DNA of 64,000 nucleotides from Nocardia aurantiaca (GCF_009708175.1 NZ_WMBB01000004.1:248001-312000), one strand, 5' to 3'; shown: positions 27,858 through 37,069, numbered from the stretch's first letter. Notes: generated by a model from the letters alone, not told the origin. A program made the numbers and translations.

Positions 27858-28817
27858 CTAGCCCTTGTGGGCCTTGACCGCCTCGGTCAGCTGCGGGGCG
27901 ACGTTGAACAGGTCGCCGACGATGCCGTAGTCGCTGATCTCGAAGATCGGGGCCTCTTCGTCCTTGTTGACGGCCACGATGGTCTTCGAGGTCTGCATGC
28001 CGGCGCGGTGCTGGATGGCGCCGGAGATGCCGAGGGCGATGTACAGCTGCGGGGAGACCGTCTTACCGGTCTGACCGACCTGGAACTGGCCCGGGTAATA
28101 GCCGGAGTCGACGGCGGCGCGGGAGGCGCCGACGGCGGCGCCGAGGGCGTCGGCCAGCGGCTCGACGACCTTGCCGAAGTTGTCGGCCGAACCGACACCA
28201 CGGCCACCGGAGACCACGATCGCGGCCTCGGTCAGCTCCGGACGGTCGCCACCCACGATCGGCTCACGCGAGACGACCTTGGTGACGCCCTCTTCCTGGG
28301 CGGGCAGCTCGACGGCGACCTTCTCGCCGGCGGCGGCCTGCGGTGCGGCCTCGATGGCGCCCGGGCGAACCGAGATGACCGGGACATCGCCGGTGGCCTT
28401 GGCATCGACGGTGAACGCGCCACCGAAGATGGAGTGCACCGCCGAGCCGTCGCCGTTCACGGCGATGACGTCGATCAGCAGACCGGATCCGATGCGGGCG
28501 GCCAGGCGACCCGACACCTCCTTGCCCTCCGCGGTGGCGGCGACCAGGATCGCGGCCGGGGCGGCGGACTCGGACAGACCGGCGAGCACGTCGACCTTGG
28601 GGGTGACGAGGAAGCCCTCGGCGTCGTCACCCTCGGCGACGTAGATCTTCTCGGCGCCGGCGGCGGCCAGCGCGTCACCCAGCTTGTCGGCGGTGCCGGG
28701 GGCGGCGACCACGACGGCGGCCGGGGTGCCCAGCGAGCGGGCGGCGGTGAGGAGTTCGGTGGTGACCTTCTTGGGCGCACCTTCAGCGTGCTCGACGAGC
28801 ACCAAAACTTCTGCCAT
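27858..28817 (-). CDS. fixB: Electron transfer flavoprotein alpha subunit FixB/EtfA
   Basis: A 319-residue ETF alpha subunit. With EtfB it carries electrons from acyl-CoA dehydrogenases to a membrane ETF oxidoreductase. The N-terminal domain starts [13 protein letters not shown]. The FAD-binding C-terminal domain shows [48 protein letters not shown] and [10 protein letters not shown]. The ATG has AGGAGATAG just upstream; longer frames above it lack the family start. It follows fixA by 37 bp. Confidence 0.97.
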   Translation of the reverse strand: MAEVLVLVEHAEGAPKKVTTELLTAARSLGTPAAVVVAAPGTADKLGDALAAAGAEKIYVAEGDDAEGFLVTPKVDVLAGLSESAAPAAILVAATAEGKEVSGRLAARIGSGLLIDVIAVNGDGSAVHSIFGGAFTVDAKATGDVPVISVRPGAIEAAPQAAAGEKVAVELPAQEEGVTKVVSREPIVGGDRPELTEAAIVVSGGRGVGSADNFGKVVEPLADALGAAVGASRAAVDSGYYPGQFQVGQTGKTVSPQLYIALGISGAIQHRAGMQTSKTIVAVNKDEEAPIFEISDYGIVGDLFNVAPQLTEAVKAHKG

Positions 28818-28854
28818 TTTTCTATCTCCTGAAAGTCGTTGGGCCCGGGGGCAA

Positions 28855-29640
28855 TTAGATGATCTTCTGTCCGACCAGGTAAGCGGCGATCTGGTTGCCG
28901 CCCTCACCCTCGTCGACGATCTTCTCGCCCGCCGTGCGCGCCGGCTTCGGGGTCACACCGGTCACCTGGGTGCCGGCGTTCGCAACGCCCACGGTCTCCG
29001 GGTCGACGCCCAGATCCGCCAGGGTGAAGGTCTGAACTTCCTTCTTCTTGGCGGCCATGATGCCCTTGAAGGACGGGAAGCGCGGCTCGTTGATCTTCTC
29101 GGTGACCGAGACGATGGCCGGCAGGGTGGCCTCGAGCTTGAACACGCCCTCGTCGGTCTCACGCTCGCCCGCGATGCGCTCGCCGTCGACGGTCAGCTTG
29201 CGCAGGTGGGTCAGCTGCGGCAGGCCCAGGTACTCGGCGATGATGGCCGGAACGGCGCCGGCGCGACCGTCGGTGGCCTCGTTGCCCGCGATGACCAGCT
29301 CGATGCCCTCGATCTGGCCGAGAGCGGCAGCCAGGATGTAGGCGGTCTGCACGGCGTCGGAGCCGTGGATGGCCGGGTCGTTGATGTGGATGGCCTTGTC
29401 CGCGCCCATGGAGAGGGCCTTACGGATGGCCTCGGTGGCCCGGTCGGGGCCCGCCGCCAGCACGGTGACCTCGCCGCCCTGCGCCTCCTTGATCAGCAGC
29501 GCCTCCTCGACGGCGCGCTCGTTGATCTCATCGAGGATGGCGTCGGCGGCCTCGCGGTCGAGAGTGTAGTCACCACTGGTCAGCTTGCGCTCGGACCAGG
29601 TGTCGGGAACCTGCTTGATCAGTACGACGATGTTCGGCAT
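28855..29640 (-). CDS. fixA: Electron transfer flavoprotein beta subunit FixA/EtfB
   Basis: A 261-residue ETF beta subunit, starting MPNIVVLIKQVPDTWSERKL. The AMP-binding region AGNEATDGRAGAVPAIIAEYL and the family signature ending in FPSFKGIMAAKKKEV are present. It is first in the fixA-fixB operon, equivalent to Rv3029c-Rv3028c, and lies behind a strong palindrome that may bind a fatty-acid-responsive repressor. It reads divergently from the MGLP-type methyltransferase gene. Confidence 0.97.
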   Translation of the reverse strand: MPNIVVLIKQVPDTWSERKLTSGDYTLDREAADAILDEINERAVEEALLIKEAQGGEVTVLAAGPDRATEAIRKALSMGADKAIHINDPAIHGSDAVQTAYILAAALGQIEGIELVIAGNEATDGRAGAVPAIIAEYLGLPQLTHLRKLTVDGERIAGERETDEGVFKLEATLPAIVSVTEKINEPRFPSFKGIMAAKKKEVQTFTLADLGVDPETVGVANAGTQVTGVTPKPARTAGEKIVDEGEGGNQIAAYLVGQKII

Positions 29641-29741
29641 TGGTCTTCGTCGACCTCCTGTTCTGGTGGCACGGGGTATGGCGGTCGCACGATTGATGGC
29701 CGTACGTCCACAAGTAGCTCGTCCGGGAGATTACCCTACGT

Positions 29742-29763
29742 TAAGTTACTCGTGGGTAACTTA
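29742..29763. promoter_or_regulatory. Strong palindrome in the fixA promoter region
   Basis: Arms TAAGTTAC and GTAACTTA pair perfectly around six bases, 102-123 bp upstream of the fixA start. A related TTACCC..GTTAA segment lies directly to its left. Size and symmetry fit a TetR-type operator; the position between divergent genes could affect both. Confidence 0.6.
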
Positions 29764-29831
29764 GCGTGTGACTTTCCACATCGGCTGATCCGGTCGCGGG
29801 TGTGATATGGACAACCACTAACGTCGGAGCA

Positions 29832-30614
29832 ATGAGCGAGGCCGTGAGTCCAGTTGAAAACCCCACCGATCCCTTGCCTTTGACCGGCGAGCGGACTGTG
29901 CCCGGCATCGCCGAGGAAAACTACTGGTTCCGGCGGCATGAGATCGCCTATGTGCGCCTGCTGGAACAGTGCGAGGGAAAGGTCGTGCTCGAGGCCGGCA
30001 GCGGAGAAGGCTACGGCGCCAATATGATCACCGAGGTCGCGGCACGAGTCATCGGCCTGGACTACGACGACAGCGCCGTCGCGCACGTGCGCGCCAAGTA
30101 CCCGCGCGTGGAGATGGTGCAGGGCAATCTGGCCGAGCTGCCGCTCGACGACGCCTCGGTCGACATCGTGGTGAACTTCCAAGTGATCGAGCACCTTTGG
30201 GACCAGGCGCAGTTCCTGAGCGAATGCCTGCGGGTACTGCGGCCCGGTGGAAAGCTGCTGATCTCCACGCCGAACCGGATCACCTTCTCCCCCGGGCGCG
30301 ATACGCCGCTCAACCCTTTCCACACGCGTGAGCTGAACGCCGCGGAGATGACCGAACTTCTCGTCGACGCCGGTTTCACCGTCGAGCTGATGGCGGGCAT
30401 CTTCCACGGGCCCGAACTGGCGGCGCTGGACCAGAAATGGGGCGGGTCGATCATCGACGCCCAGATCGAGCGGGCGCTCGCGGGCGAGCCGTGGCCGGCG
30501 GATCTGGCCGCGGACGTGGCCGCCGTGCGCATCGACGATTTCGAGCTGCTCGCGGACTCCGAGCGCGACATCGATGCCAGCCTGGATCTGGTCTCCATCG
30601 CGGTGAAACCATGA
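29832..30614 (+). CDS. SAM-dependent methyltransferase, MGLP-type (Rv3030-like)
   Basis: A 260-residue class I methyltransferase. SAM motif VVLEAGSGEGYGANM, acidic loop VIGLDYDD and the post-motif region DIVVNFQVIEHLW are clear, followed by LRVLRPGGKLLISTPN. In M. tuberculosis the homologue next to the GH57 and GT4 genes is implicated in methylglucose lipopolysaccharide synthesis, and the order is the same here. The ATG at 29832 is favoured over an in-frame ATG ten codons earlier. Its TGA overlaps the next ATG. Confidence 0.9.
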   Translation: MSEAVSPVENPTDPLPLTGERTVPGIAEENYWFRRHEIAYVRLLEQCEGKVVLEAGSGEGYGANMITEVAARVIGLDYDDSAVAHVRAKYPRVEMVQGNLAELPLDDASVDIVVNFQVIEHLWDQAQFLSECLRVLRPGGKLLISTPNRITFSPGRDTPLNPFHTRELNAAEMTELLVDAGFTVELMAGIFHGPELAALDQKWGGSIIDAQIERALAGEPWPADLAADVAAVRIDDFELLADSERDIDASLDLVSIAVKP

Positions 30615-32173
30615 ACGACAACGCCTCCCCGGTGCCGGGCCAGTTCAGTCTGGTCCTGCACTCGCATCTGCCATGGCTGGCCCATCACGGGCGGTGGCCG
30701 GTCGGCGAGGAGTGGCTGTACCAGTCGTGGGCGGCGTCGTACCTGCCCGTGGCGAAGGTGCTGAGAACGCTTGCGGCCGAAGGGCGTTCGCACCTGATCA
30801 GCCTGGGGATCACGCCGGTGCTGGCGGCACAGCTGGACGACCCGCACTGCTTGAAGGGCATGCACCATTGGCTCGGCAACTGGCGGCTACGCGCCGACGA
30901 GGCGTCCATGGCGGGCAATACCGCGCTCGGTGTACACGAACATCGGCTCGCCACAGCGGCTCTCGACGACTTCGAGACGCGGTGGATACACGGGGCGTCG
31001 CCGGTGTGGCGGGAACTCATCGACGCCGAGGCCATCGAGCTGCTGGGCGGGCCGCTGTCGCATCCCTTCCAGCCGCTGCTGGATTCGCGGCTGCGCGAAT
31101 ACGAGCTGATCGAGGGACTGGCGGACGCCCGGGCGCGCTGGGGGCACACCCCCGCGGGCATCTGGGCCCCGGAGTGCGGATTCACGCCGGGGATGGAGCG
31201 GACCTACGACCTGGTCGGCATCTCGCACTTCATGGTGGACGGCCCCGCGCTGCGCGGTGACACCACACTCGGACGGTCGGTGTGGGATTCGGATGTGGTG
31301 GCCTTCGGGCGTGATCTGACGGTCAGCTACCGGGTGTGGTCGCCGAAATCCGGGTACCCGGGGCAGCCCTTCTATCGTGATTTCCATCACTATGATCACG
31401 CCACCGGACTGAAACCGGCGCGCGTCACCGGCAAGACCGTCGCGGGCCCTGACAAGGCACCTTACGATCCCGAACTCGCCGCCGCGGCGATCGAGAAGGA
31501 TGTCGCGGACTTCGTGGCGACGGTGCGGGAACGGCTGATCTCAGAGTCGGAACGCATCGGTCGCCCGGCGCTCGTGGTGGCCGCCTTCGACACCGAATTG
31601 TTCGGGCACTGGTGGCACGAGGGCCCGCAGTGGCTCGAACAGGTGCTGCGCGCGCTGCCCGAGGCCGGGGTCACCGTCGGCACGCTGGCCGACGCCCGCG
31701 CCCGCGGCTACGTGGGCGAACGCGTCGAATTGGCCGACTCCTCCTGGGGTTCGGGCAAGGACTGGCGGGTGTGGGCCGGGGACCAGGTGGCCGATCTGGT
31801 CGAGCTCAACGCCGAGGTGGTGCGGCTGGCGCTGGACACTCTCGACAAGATGCGCGTGGACGCCACGGGACTGCGCGATACGGTTGCCGACCAGCTGCTG
31901 CGCGAGGCGATTCTCGCCGTCTCCAGCGACTGGGCGTTCATGGTGTCGAAGGATTCCGCGGCCGGATACGCGCGTGACAGAGCCCATCAACACGCCCACG
32001 CCGTGCGCGAGATCGCCGCGGCGGTGTCCGCAGGGCAACTCGCCAAAGCGGAGCAGTTGGCGGCAGGATGGTACGCGGCCGACGGACTCTTCCCCGCGCT
32101 CGACGCGCGCAGGCTCGGCCCCGCTTCGGCGGGAGCGACGGACCCGGAGGAGGCAGCTTGCGTAACCACGTAG
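30611..32173 (+). CDS. GH57 alpha-glucan branching-type enzyme (Rv3031-like)
   Basis: A 520-residue glycoside hydrolase family 57 protein, which forms or branches alpha-1,6 links in alpha-glucan. It begins with the family strand LVLHSHLPW. The predicted nucleophile Glu188 is in IWAPECGF and the acid Asp327 in AAFDTELFGHWWHEGP. A C-terminal helical region (SSDWAFMVSKDSAAGYARDR) is typical of GH57 branching enzymes. The start overlaps the methyltransferase stop (ATGA). Expected to act with the GT4 enzyme on the MGLP glucan. Confidence 0.93.
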   Translation: MNDNASPVPGQFSLVLHSHLPWLAHHGRWPVGEEWLYQSWAASYLPVAKVLRTLAAEGRSHLISLGITPVLAAQLDDPHCLKGMHHWLGNWRLRADEASMAGNTALGVHEHRLATAALDDFETRWIHGASPVWRELIDAEAIELLGGPLSHPFQPLLDSRLREYELIEGLADARARWGHTPAGIWAPECGFTPGMERTYDLVGISHFMVDGPALRGDTTLGRSVWDSDVVAFGRDLTVSYRVWSPKSGYPGQPFYRDFHHYDHATGLKPARVTGKTVAGPDKAPYDPELAAAAIEKDVADFVATVRERLISESERIGRPALVVAAFDTELFGHWWHEGPQWLEQVLRALPEAGVTVGTLADARARGYVGERVELADSSWGSGKDWRVWAGDQVADLVELNAEVVRLALDTLDKMRVDATGLRDTVADQLLREAILAVSSDWAFMVSKDSAAGYARDRAHQHAHAVREIAAAVSAGQLAKAEQLAAGWYAADGLFPALDARRLGPASAGATDPEEAACVTT

Positions 32174-32210
32174 GGGCCCGCGGACGCCGCATGGATACAG
32201 AAGGACCCGT

Positions 32211-33473
32211 ATGAAGATCTTGATGGTGTCGTGGGAGTACCCACCCGTCGTAGTCGGTGGGCTGGGCCGCCACGTCCATCACCTCGCCGTCGAGCTGGCC
32301 GCCGCCGGGCACGAAGTCGTCGTGCTGGCGCGCCGCCCGATGGGCACCGATGCCACCACCCACCCGACGCACTCCTTCATCGAGGAGGGCGTGCTGGTGG
32401 TGGCGGTCGCCGAGGATCCCCCCGCCTTCGACTTCGGCGAGGACATGCTGGCCTGGACGCTGGCCATGGGACACGCCATGGTGCGGGCCGGTATCGCGCT
32501 GCACAAGCCGGGCATCGGCGAGGGCTGGACGCCGGAGGTGGTGCACGCGCACGACTGGCTGGTCGCGCATCCGGCCATCACGTTGGCCGAGTATTACGAC
32601 GTGCCTTTGGTTTCCACCATTCACGCCACCGAGGCGGGCCGTCACAGCGGCTGGGTCTCGGGTCGGGTGAACCGGCAGGTGCACTCGGTGGAGTGGTGGC
32701 TGGCGCACGAGTCCGACGCCCTCATCACGTGTTCGGAGTCCATGAAGGACGAGGTGCACCGGCTGTACGGGGCCGAGCGGGTGCCGATGACGGTGATCCG
32801 CAACGGTATCGACGTGGGTGCGTGGACCTTCCGCGAGCGCGCACCCCGCTCCGGCCCGCCGCGCCTGCTCTACGTCGGCCGCCTGGAATACGAGAAGGGC
32901 ATCCAGGACGCCATCGCCGCCCTGCCCCGCATCCGCAAGGCGCACCCCGGCACCACCCTGACGGTCGCCGGTGTCGGCACCCAATTCGATTGGCTCCGTG
33001 AGCGTGCCCGCGCCCACCGCGTCGCGCGCGCGGTCAGCTTCGTCGGCAAGCTCGACCACACCGATCTGCTCGGCTGGCTGCACAGCGCCGACGCCATCGT
33101 CCTGCCCAGCCGCTACGAGCCCTTCGGCATCGTGGCCCTGGAGGCCGCGGCCGCCGGCACCCCGCTGATCACCTCCACCGCGGGCGGCCTCGGCGACCTC
33201 GTGACCGACGGCGTCACCGGCGCCTCCTTCGAACCGGCCGATGTGAACGGCGTTGCGGAAGCGGTCATTTCGGTCCTCGATGACCCCGCCGCCGCCCAGG
33301 ACCGCGCATGGGCGGCCCGCGAACGCCTGACCGCCGACTTCGCCTGGGACGTCGTCGCCCAGGAGACCACCCTGGTCTATCAGGGCGCCAAGCGCCGTGT
33401 CCGCAATCCGCTGGGCCGCCCGGTCATCGCGGAACGTCCTCTCCCCGAACGGGATCCGAACCAGCCCCACTGA
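32211..33473 (+). CDS. GT4 alpha-(1->4)-glucosyltransferase (Rv3032-like)
   Basis: A 420-residue GT-B glycosyltransferase of family 4, close to glycogen synthases of that family. It begins MKILMVSWEYPPVVVGGLGR. The catalytic E-x7-E is EPFGIVALE in SRYEPFGIVALEAAAAGTP, and LLYVGRLEYEKGIQ marks the nucleotide-binding half. Rv3032 elongates the glucan backbone of methylglucose lipopolysaccharide; the same role is inferred here from order and length. It is 37 bp after the GH57 gene. Confidence 0.93.
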   Translation: MKILMVSWEYPPVVVGGLGRHVHHLAVELAAAGHEVVVLARRPMGTDATTHPTHSFIEEGVLVVAVAEDPPAFDFGEDMLAWTLAMGHAMVRAGIALHKPGIGEGWTPEVVHAHDWLVAHPAITLAEYYDVPLVSTIHATEAGRHSGWVSGRVNRQVHSVEWWLAHESDALITCSESMKDEVHRLYGAERVPMTVIRNGIDVGAWTFRERAPRSGPPRLLYVGRLEYEKGIQDAIAALPRIRKAHPGTTLTVAGVGTQFDWLRERARAHRVARAVSFVGKLDHTDLLGWLHSADAIVLPSRYEPFGIVALEAAAAGTPLITSTAGGLGDLVTDGVTGASFEPADVNGVAEAVISVLDDPAAAQDRAWAARERLTADFAWDVVAQETTLVYQGAKRRVRNPLGRPVIAERPLPERDPNQPH

Positions 33474-33510
33474 GCCACCCCGGCTCGAATTCGAACGGCA
33501 CACCCCTGCG

Positions 33511-33540
33511 CCTCGAATTGGAACAAGTTCTAATTCGAGG
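33511..33540. terminator. Bidirectional hairpin between GT4 and cupin genes
   Basis: CCTCGAATT pairs with AATTCGAGG, and inside it GAAC pairs with GTTC, with one mismatch between the two stems. It lies between convergent stops (33473 and 33574). The central 14 bases also fit T-N2-AAC-N2-GTT-N2-A, discussed in the findings. Confidence 0.6.
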
Positions 33541-33573
33541 GCGAGCCCGGGGACTCGCCCCGCCCGCGGAGCG

Positions 33574-34008
33574 TCAACTGAACGGGCAGCCCGGGTTCGG
33601 GGCATCCTCGGACAGCGGACTGCCCGCGGGCAGGACATACAGCACATCGAGGATCTGCGGCTCGGTGCCCAGATTCCGCTCGAGATGCACATTGCCCGCC
33701 CCGGCCCGTTCCACGAAGGCGCTACCCGGCCCACCGGTCTGATCCACGGCGCAATCCGACCGGTAATGACTGATCTGCCCCTGACGGACCAGCGCGTACA
33801 GCGTCCCGTCGTGGTAGTGCCACCCGGTGGAACCGCCCGGCGCAATAGTGATTTCACGCAGAATGTAGTCGGTGTCGCCAATCGTGGTGCGCGAGAGAAT
33901 CACCGCGGTAATACCCTCCGACGGCGTCGCATGAGCGGTCGCGGCGAGCGATCCCACCAGCGCGACAGACGCCAGACCGGTTACTACGCCTCGAAAACCG
34001 AGAGTCAC
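33574..34008 (-). CDS. Secreted cupin-domain protein
   Basis: A 144-residue protein with a signal peptide (VVTGLASVALVGSLAATAHA, predicted cleavage after AHA). The cupin core is STGWHYHDGTLYALVRQG, with GSAFVERAGAGNVHLERN as the second motif. Two His in WHYHDG and a later His could bind a metal. Two Cys (RSDCAVD and NPGCPFS) might form a disulfide. Function unknown. It converges on the GT4 gene. Confidence 0.85.
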   Translation of the reverse strand: MTLGFRGVVTGLASVALVGSLAATAHATPSEGITAVILSRTTIGDTDYILREITIAPGGSTGWHYHDGTLYALVRQGQISHYRSDCAVDQTGGPGSAFVERAGAGNVHLERNLGTEPQILDVLYVLPAGSPLSEDAPNPGCPFS

Positions 34009-34089
34009 CGCCCCACGCTATCGCGTGATGTGCGGGCCCGCGGGTCGACGAGCAAACCCGATCCCCGCGGACCGGGCGCGGGAAATGAG

Positions 34090-34629
34090 TCAGGAGCCGA
34101 GTTTCTTCAGCGCCTTCTGGACGGTGAGGTAGGTACGGGTGGTGATGTCTTTGCCCCAAGCTTTTTCGACAATGGCCATGAAATTGGTGGTACTGGGGTC
34201 GGTGTTGTCGATGATGGTGAGAAGGGCGCCGACGGCGGGGTCGAAGCGGACCAGGCGGACCGTGGATTCGCCCTCCGGGAATTCGGGGACGAATTTCGGG
34301 GCGTCGCGGACGAAGGTGACGGTCAGATAGGTCTCGCGGCAGTGGGTGAGGCCGGCGAAGGGGTCCGAGTCGACCAGGGCCTGGAGTTGGGCGTGGGTGC
34401 GGATCAGGGTGCCGCCGGGGATGCCCAGTTCGGCGTTGAGGGCCTGCTGGATGGCGGATTCCAGGGCGGGGACATCCCTGCCGGGGGCGTGGAAGACGAC
34501 ATTGCCGCTGGAGAGGAGGGTGCTCACCTTCTCGAAGCCGAGGCCCTCGAAGACGCCGCGCAGTTTCTCGTTGCGCATGTTCGGGTTGGTGGGCATGATC
34601 CCGCGCAGGAAGGCGGCATAGCGTTGCAT
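34090..34629 (-). CDS. DUF1697 family protein
   Basis: A 179-residue protein with the family's standard opening, YAAFLRGIMPTN...MRNEKLRGVFEGLGF, and the motif STLLSSGNVVFHAP. The C-terminal end TTRTYLTVQKALKKL is also typical. No function is established for the family. It lies 31 bp downstream of the hexapeptide acyltransferase gene on the same strand. Confidence 0.92.
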   Translation of the reverse strand: MQRYAAFLRGIMPTNPNMRNEKLRGVFEGLGFEKVSTLLSSGNVVFHAPGRDVPALESAIQQALNAELGIPGGTLIRTHAQLQALVDSDPFAGLTHCRETYLTVTFVRDAPKFVPEFPEGESTVRLVRFDPAVGALLTIIDNTDPSTTNFMAIVEKAWGKDITTRTYLTVQKALKKLGS

Positions 34630-34660
34630 GACCGTGAACCTACCTGCGCGGGGCCGGAAA

Positions 34661-35407
34661 TCAGGATGTGGTGACGCCGTTCTTCTTGCGTTCGATGTCG
34701 GCGAGGGCGGCCAGGTGGGCGGCGCGCTTCTCGGCGGCCGAGTCCCAGGCGTCCTTGCGGTTCTTGACGACCTTGGCGGGGGCGCCGACGGCGATGGAGT
34801 AGTCGGGGAAGTCGCCCTTGACCACGGCGTGGGCGCCGAGGACGCAGCCGCGACCGACGCGGGTGGAGCGCAGGACGGTGACCTTGGCGGCGATCCAGGT
34901 GTCGGGGCCGATGCGCACAGGAGACTTCACGATGCCCTGGTCCTTGATGGGCAGATTGATGTCGTCGGTGACGTGGTCGAAGTCGCAGATGTAGCACCAG
35001 TCGGCGACCAGGGTGGATTCACCGATCTCGATATCGAGGTAGGTGTTGACGACATTGTCCTTGCCGAACACCACCTTGTCGCCGATGCGCAGCGAACCCT
35101 CATGGCAGCGAATTGCATTGCCGTCGCCGATGTGCACCCAGCGGCCGATCTCGAGCCGGCCGAGTTCCGGGGTGGCGTGGATTTCGACATTGCGGCCCAG
35201 GAAGACCATGCCGCGCAACACCACGTGCGGATTGGCCATCTTGAACTTGAACAGCCGGTAGTAGCGCACCAGATACCAGGGGGTGTAGGCGCGGTTGGCG
35301 AGAACCCACTTGAGGGACGCGGGGGTGAGGAAACGCGCCTGCTCCGGATCACGGCGGCGCGACCCCCGCCAACGCGAGCGCAACGGTGCGCCCCACATGC
35401 TCGTCAC
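34661..35407 (-). CDS. Left-handed beta-helix acyltransferase (Rv3034c-like)
   Basis: A 248-residue hexapeptide-repeat transferase. Repeats run from VVLRGMVFLGRNVEIHA through WVHIGDGNAIRCHEGSLRIG to VRIGPDTWIAAKVTVLRSTR and CVLGAHAVVKGDFP, ending in the family tail SIAVGAPAKVVKNR. In mycobacteria the homologue is placed among the MGLP genes as a likely sugar acetyl/acyltransferase. Here too it lies beside them, but on the opposite strand. It is divergent from the PQQ-repeat gene. Confidence 0.88.
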   Translation of the reverse strand: MTSMWGAPLRSRWRGSRRRDPEQARFLTPASLKWVLANRAYTPWYLVRYYRLFKFKMANPHVVLRGMVFLGRNVEIHATPELGRLEIGRWVHIGDGNAIRCHEGSLRIGDKVVFGKDNVVNTYLDIEIGESTLVADWCYICDFDHVTDDINLPIKDQGIVKSPVRIGPDTWIAAKVTVLRSTRVGRGCVLGAHAVVKGDFPDYSIAVGAPAKVVKNRKDAWDSAAEKRAAHLAALADIERKKNGVTTS

Positions 35408-35546
35408 GAACTACTCCCTGTGTTCACCGGTCGTTTCAACGAGGGTATCCGCCCCCTCGAAAGGGCGTGAAAGTAGGCTGTGCTCCGGCTGTAGCGGCCC
35501 GGCGAGAATCCTCAGACTTCCGTACTGGCAGAAGGGACACCAGCAG

Positions 35547-36884
35547 GTGCGAAACGGCAGGCGGCGGACCGGACGTGAACGACGCACCCGCACCGGGGCC
35601 AAGGTGTTGGCAGTGGCGGGCGCCGGACTGTTCACACTGACCGCGTGCGCGTACGGCAGCACCAAGGTCGACGATATCGGCGCCGGTCCCGGCAAGGGCT
35701 GGCCGCTGGCCTTCCGCGACGCCCACAACAGCGGGTCCAGTCCGGTCACCGGGTCGCGGAAGCTGGCGCTGGACTGGTCTCGGCCCGTCGGTGGTCCGGT
35801 CGCGCAGCCGGTGACCATCGGCGCCGACGGGCAGCTGTATGTCACCACCCGCGCCAACGCGTGCAATATTCTCTCGTTCCAGATGCCGACGGGCCGCAAG
35901 CGTTTCTGCAATCCGATGGGCCCCAGCGCAGTCGACGGCGGCTCCGCGGTGGACGGCACCGGCAATGTGTACGTCGGCGACGACGGCGCGGTGAACTCCT
36001 TCAACAATCTCGGGCAGCCGCGTTGGCGCACCCCCGCCGCCGGAACACCGGTGTCCGTGCAGTTCACCGGTGACGGAAATGTGCTGTCGGTGACCCAGTC
36101 CGGACAGATGGACGTGCTCAGCCGGCAGACCGGTGAGCGGCAGACGTCCACCTTCCAACTGCTCGGCGAGCCCGACTTCCTGGCCAACCCGTCGCTGAGC
36201 CGCCCGCCGGACGGGCAGGGTCTCGAGGACTGCGCGACCGGCGGGCCGCAATGCCCGGTCGCGAATGTGTCGGCGGTGGACCAGAAGTCGGGACGGTTCT
36301 ACGCGACCGTCTGGAAGCCCGGCGACAGCCAGGCCGACCTGGTCGCGCTCACCTATAGCGGCAAGGACGTTCGCATCGAGTGGAGCGCGAAGATACTCGG
36401 ACAGGGCAGCGCCACCAGCCCGGCGCTGTCGGCCGACGGGACCACGGTGTACGTGGGCGACAACACCAACCGGCTGATGGCCGTGGACGCCGCCACCGGA
36501 CACACCAAATGGGTTCAGGATCTGGGCTTTCCGGCGCGCGGCGGGATCTCGGTGGCCGACGGCCTGCTGGTGCCGGCCGGGGACGAAGGGCATCTGGTCG
36601 CATTGCGCGACAAGGGTGACAGCGCCGAGATCGCCTGGGAGCGCAAGGATCTGCAACTGCGCGGGCGGCCGGTGCAGACGGCGGGCCGGACCGGGTACAC
36701 GGTCGCGCCGATCGGCGACAAGCTGACGCTGGTCACCTTCGACACCCGTACGGGAGCGACGGTGCAGTCGAACGAACTGCCCGGCGCGGAGGGGACGACC
36801 GTGGCAACAGCCGTGGGAGATCAGGGCGAGGTCGTGGTGACCACTCGCATCGGCGAGCTATTCGTGTTCAAACCCGAAAAGTAG
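35547..36884 (+). CDS. PQQ-like beta-propeller lipoprotein (Rv3035-like)
   Basis: A 445-residue exported protein. The GTG start gives an Arg-rich n-region (RNGRRRTGRERRTRTG), a hydrophobic stretch and lipobox LTAC. The remainder reads as repeated WD/PQQ-like blades, for example GADGQLYVTTRAN, DGTGNVYVGDDGAVNSF, SADGTTVYVGDNTNRLMAVD and GEVVVTTRIGELFVF. It probably acts as an extracytoplasmic scaffold. The GTG at 35547 is chosen because it gives the signal peptide; the frame is open far upstream. Confidence 0.85.
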   Translation: MRNGRRRTGRERRTRTGAKVLAVAGAGLFTLTACAYGSTKVDDIGAGPGKGWPLAFRDAHNSGSSPVTGSRKLALDWSRPVGGPVAQPVTIGADGQLYVTTRANACNILSFQMPTGRKRFCNPMGPSAVDGGSAVDGTGNVYVGDDGAVNSFNNLGQPRWRTPAAGTPVSVQFTGDGNVLSVTQSGQMDVLSRQTGERQTSTFQLLGEPDFLANPSLSRPPDGQGLEDCATGGPQCPVANVSAVDQKSGRFYATVWKPGDSQADLVALTYSGKDVRIEWSAKILGQGSATSPALSADGTTVYVGDNTNRLMAVDAATGHTKWVQDLGFPARGGISVADGLLVPAGDEGHLVALRDKGDSAEIAWERKDLQLRGRPVQTAGRTGYTVAPIGDKLTLVTFDTRTGATVQSNELPGAEGTTVATAVGDQGEVVVTTRIGELFVFKPEK

Positions 36885-36885
36885 A

Positions 36886-36917
36886 CGGGCCCGACTCCCG
36901 GGAGTCTCCGGGGCCCG
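36886..36917 (+). terminator. Hairpin after the PQQ-repeat gene
   Basis: Outer stem CGGGCCC/GGGCCCG encloses the perfect palindrome GACTCCCGGGAGTC, with a four-base bulge. It begins one base after the stop codon. Confidence 0.6.
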
Positions 36918-36922
36918 CCGCG

Positions 36923-37066
36923 CGGACCGCACTGAACCGCGCTCACGCCAACCGCCGAGCCGTCTTCGCCGAGGCGACCGCGGCCTGGGGCGAGCGCGAC
37001 CGCACCGAATTCGCCCGACTGCTCACCAGATTCGTCGCCGGCTTCGGCGCGGTCAGCGGCCGTTAG
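36923..37066 (+). pseudogene. Relic of a MarR-family regulator C-terminus
   Basis: A frame ending in TAG at 37066 reads RTALNRAHANRRAVFAEATA then AWGERDRTEFARLLTRFVAG, the last two helices (dimerisation part) of a MarR regulator. The helix-turn-helix and the start are absent; the frame runs back into the end of the PQQ gene. It lies tail-to-tail with an intact MarR gene whose C-terminus is different, so it is not a piece of that gene. Probably the remains of a deleted regulator. Confidence 0.45.
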
Positions 37067-37069
37067 GAA

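Noticed and set aside
31938..33881. 647-codon minus-strand open frame
   Set aside because: Antisense to the GT4 gene and parts of its neighbours; no motif.
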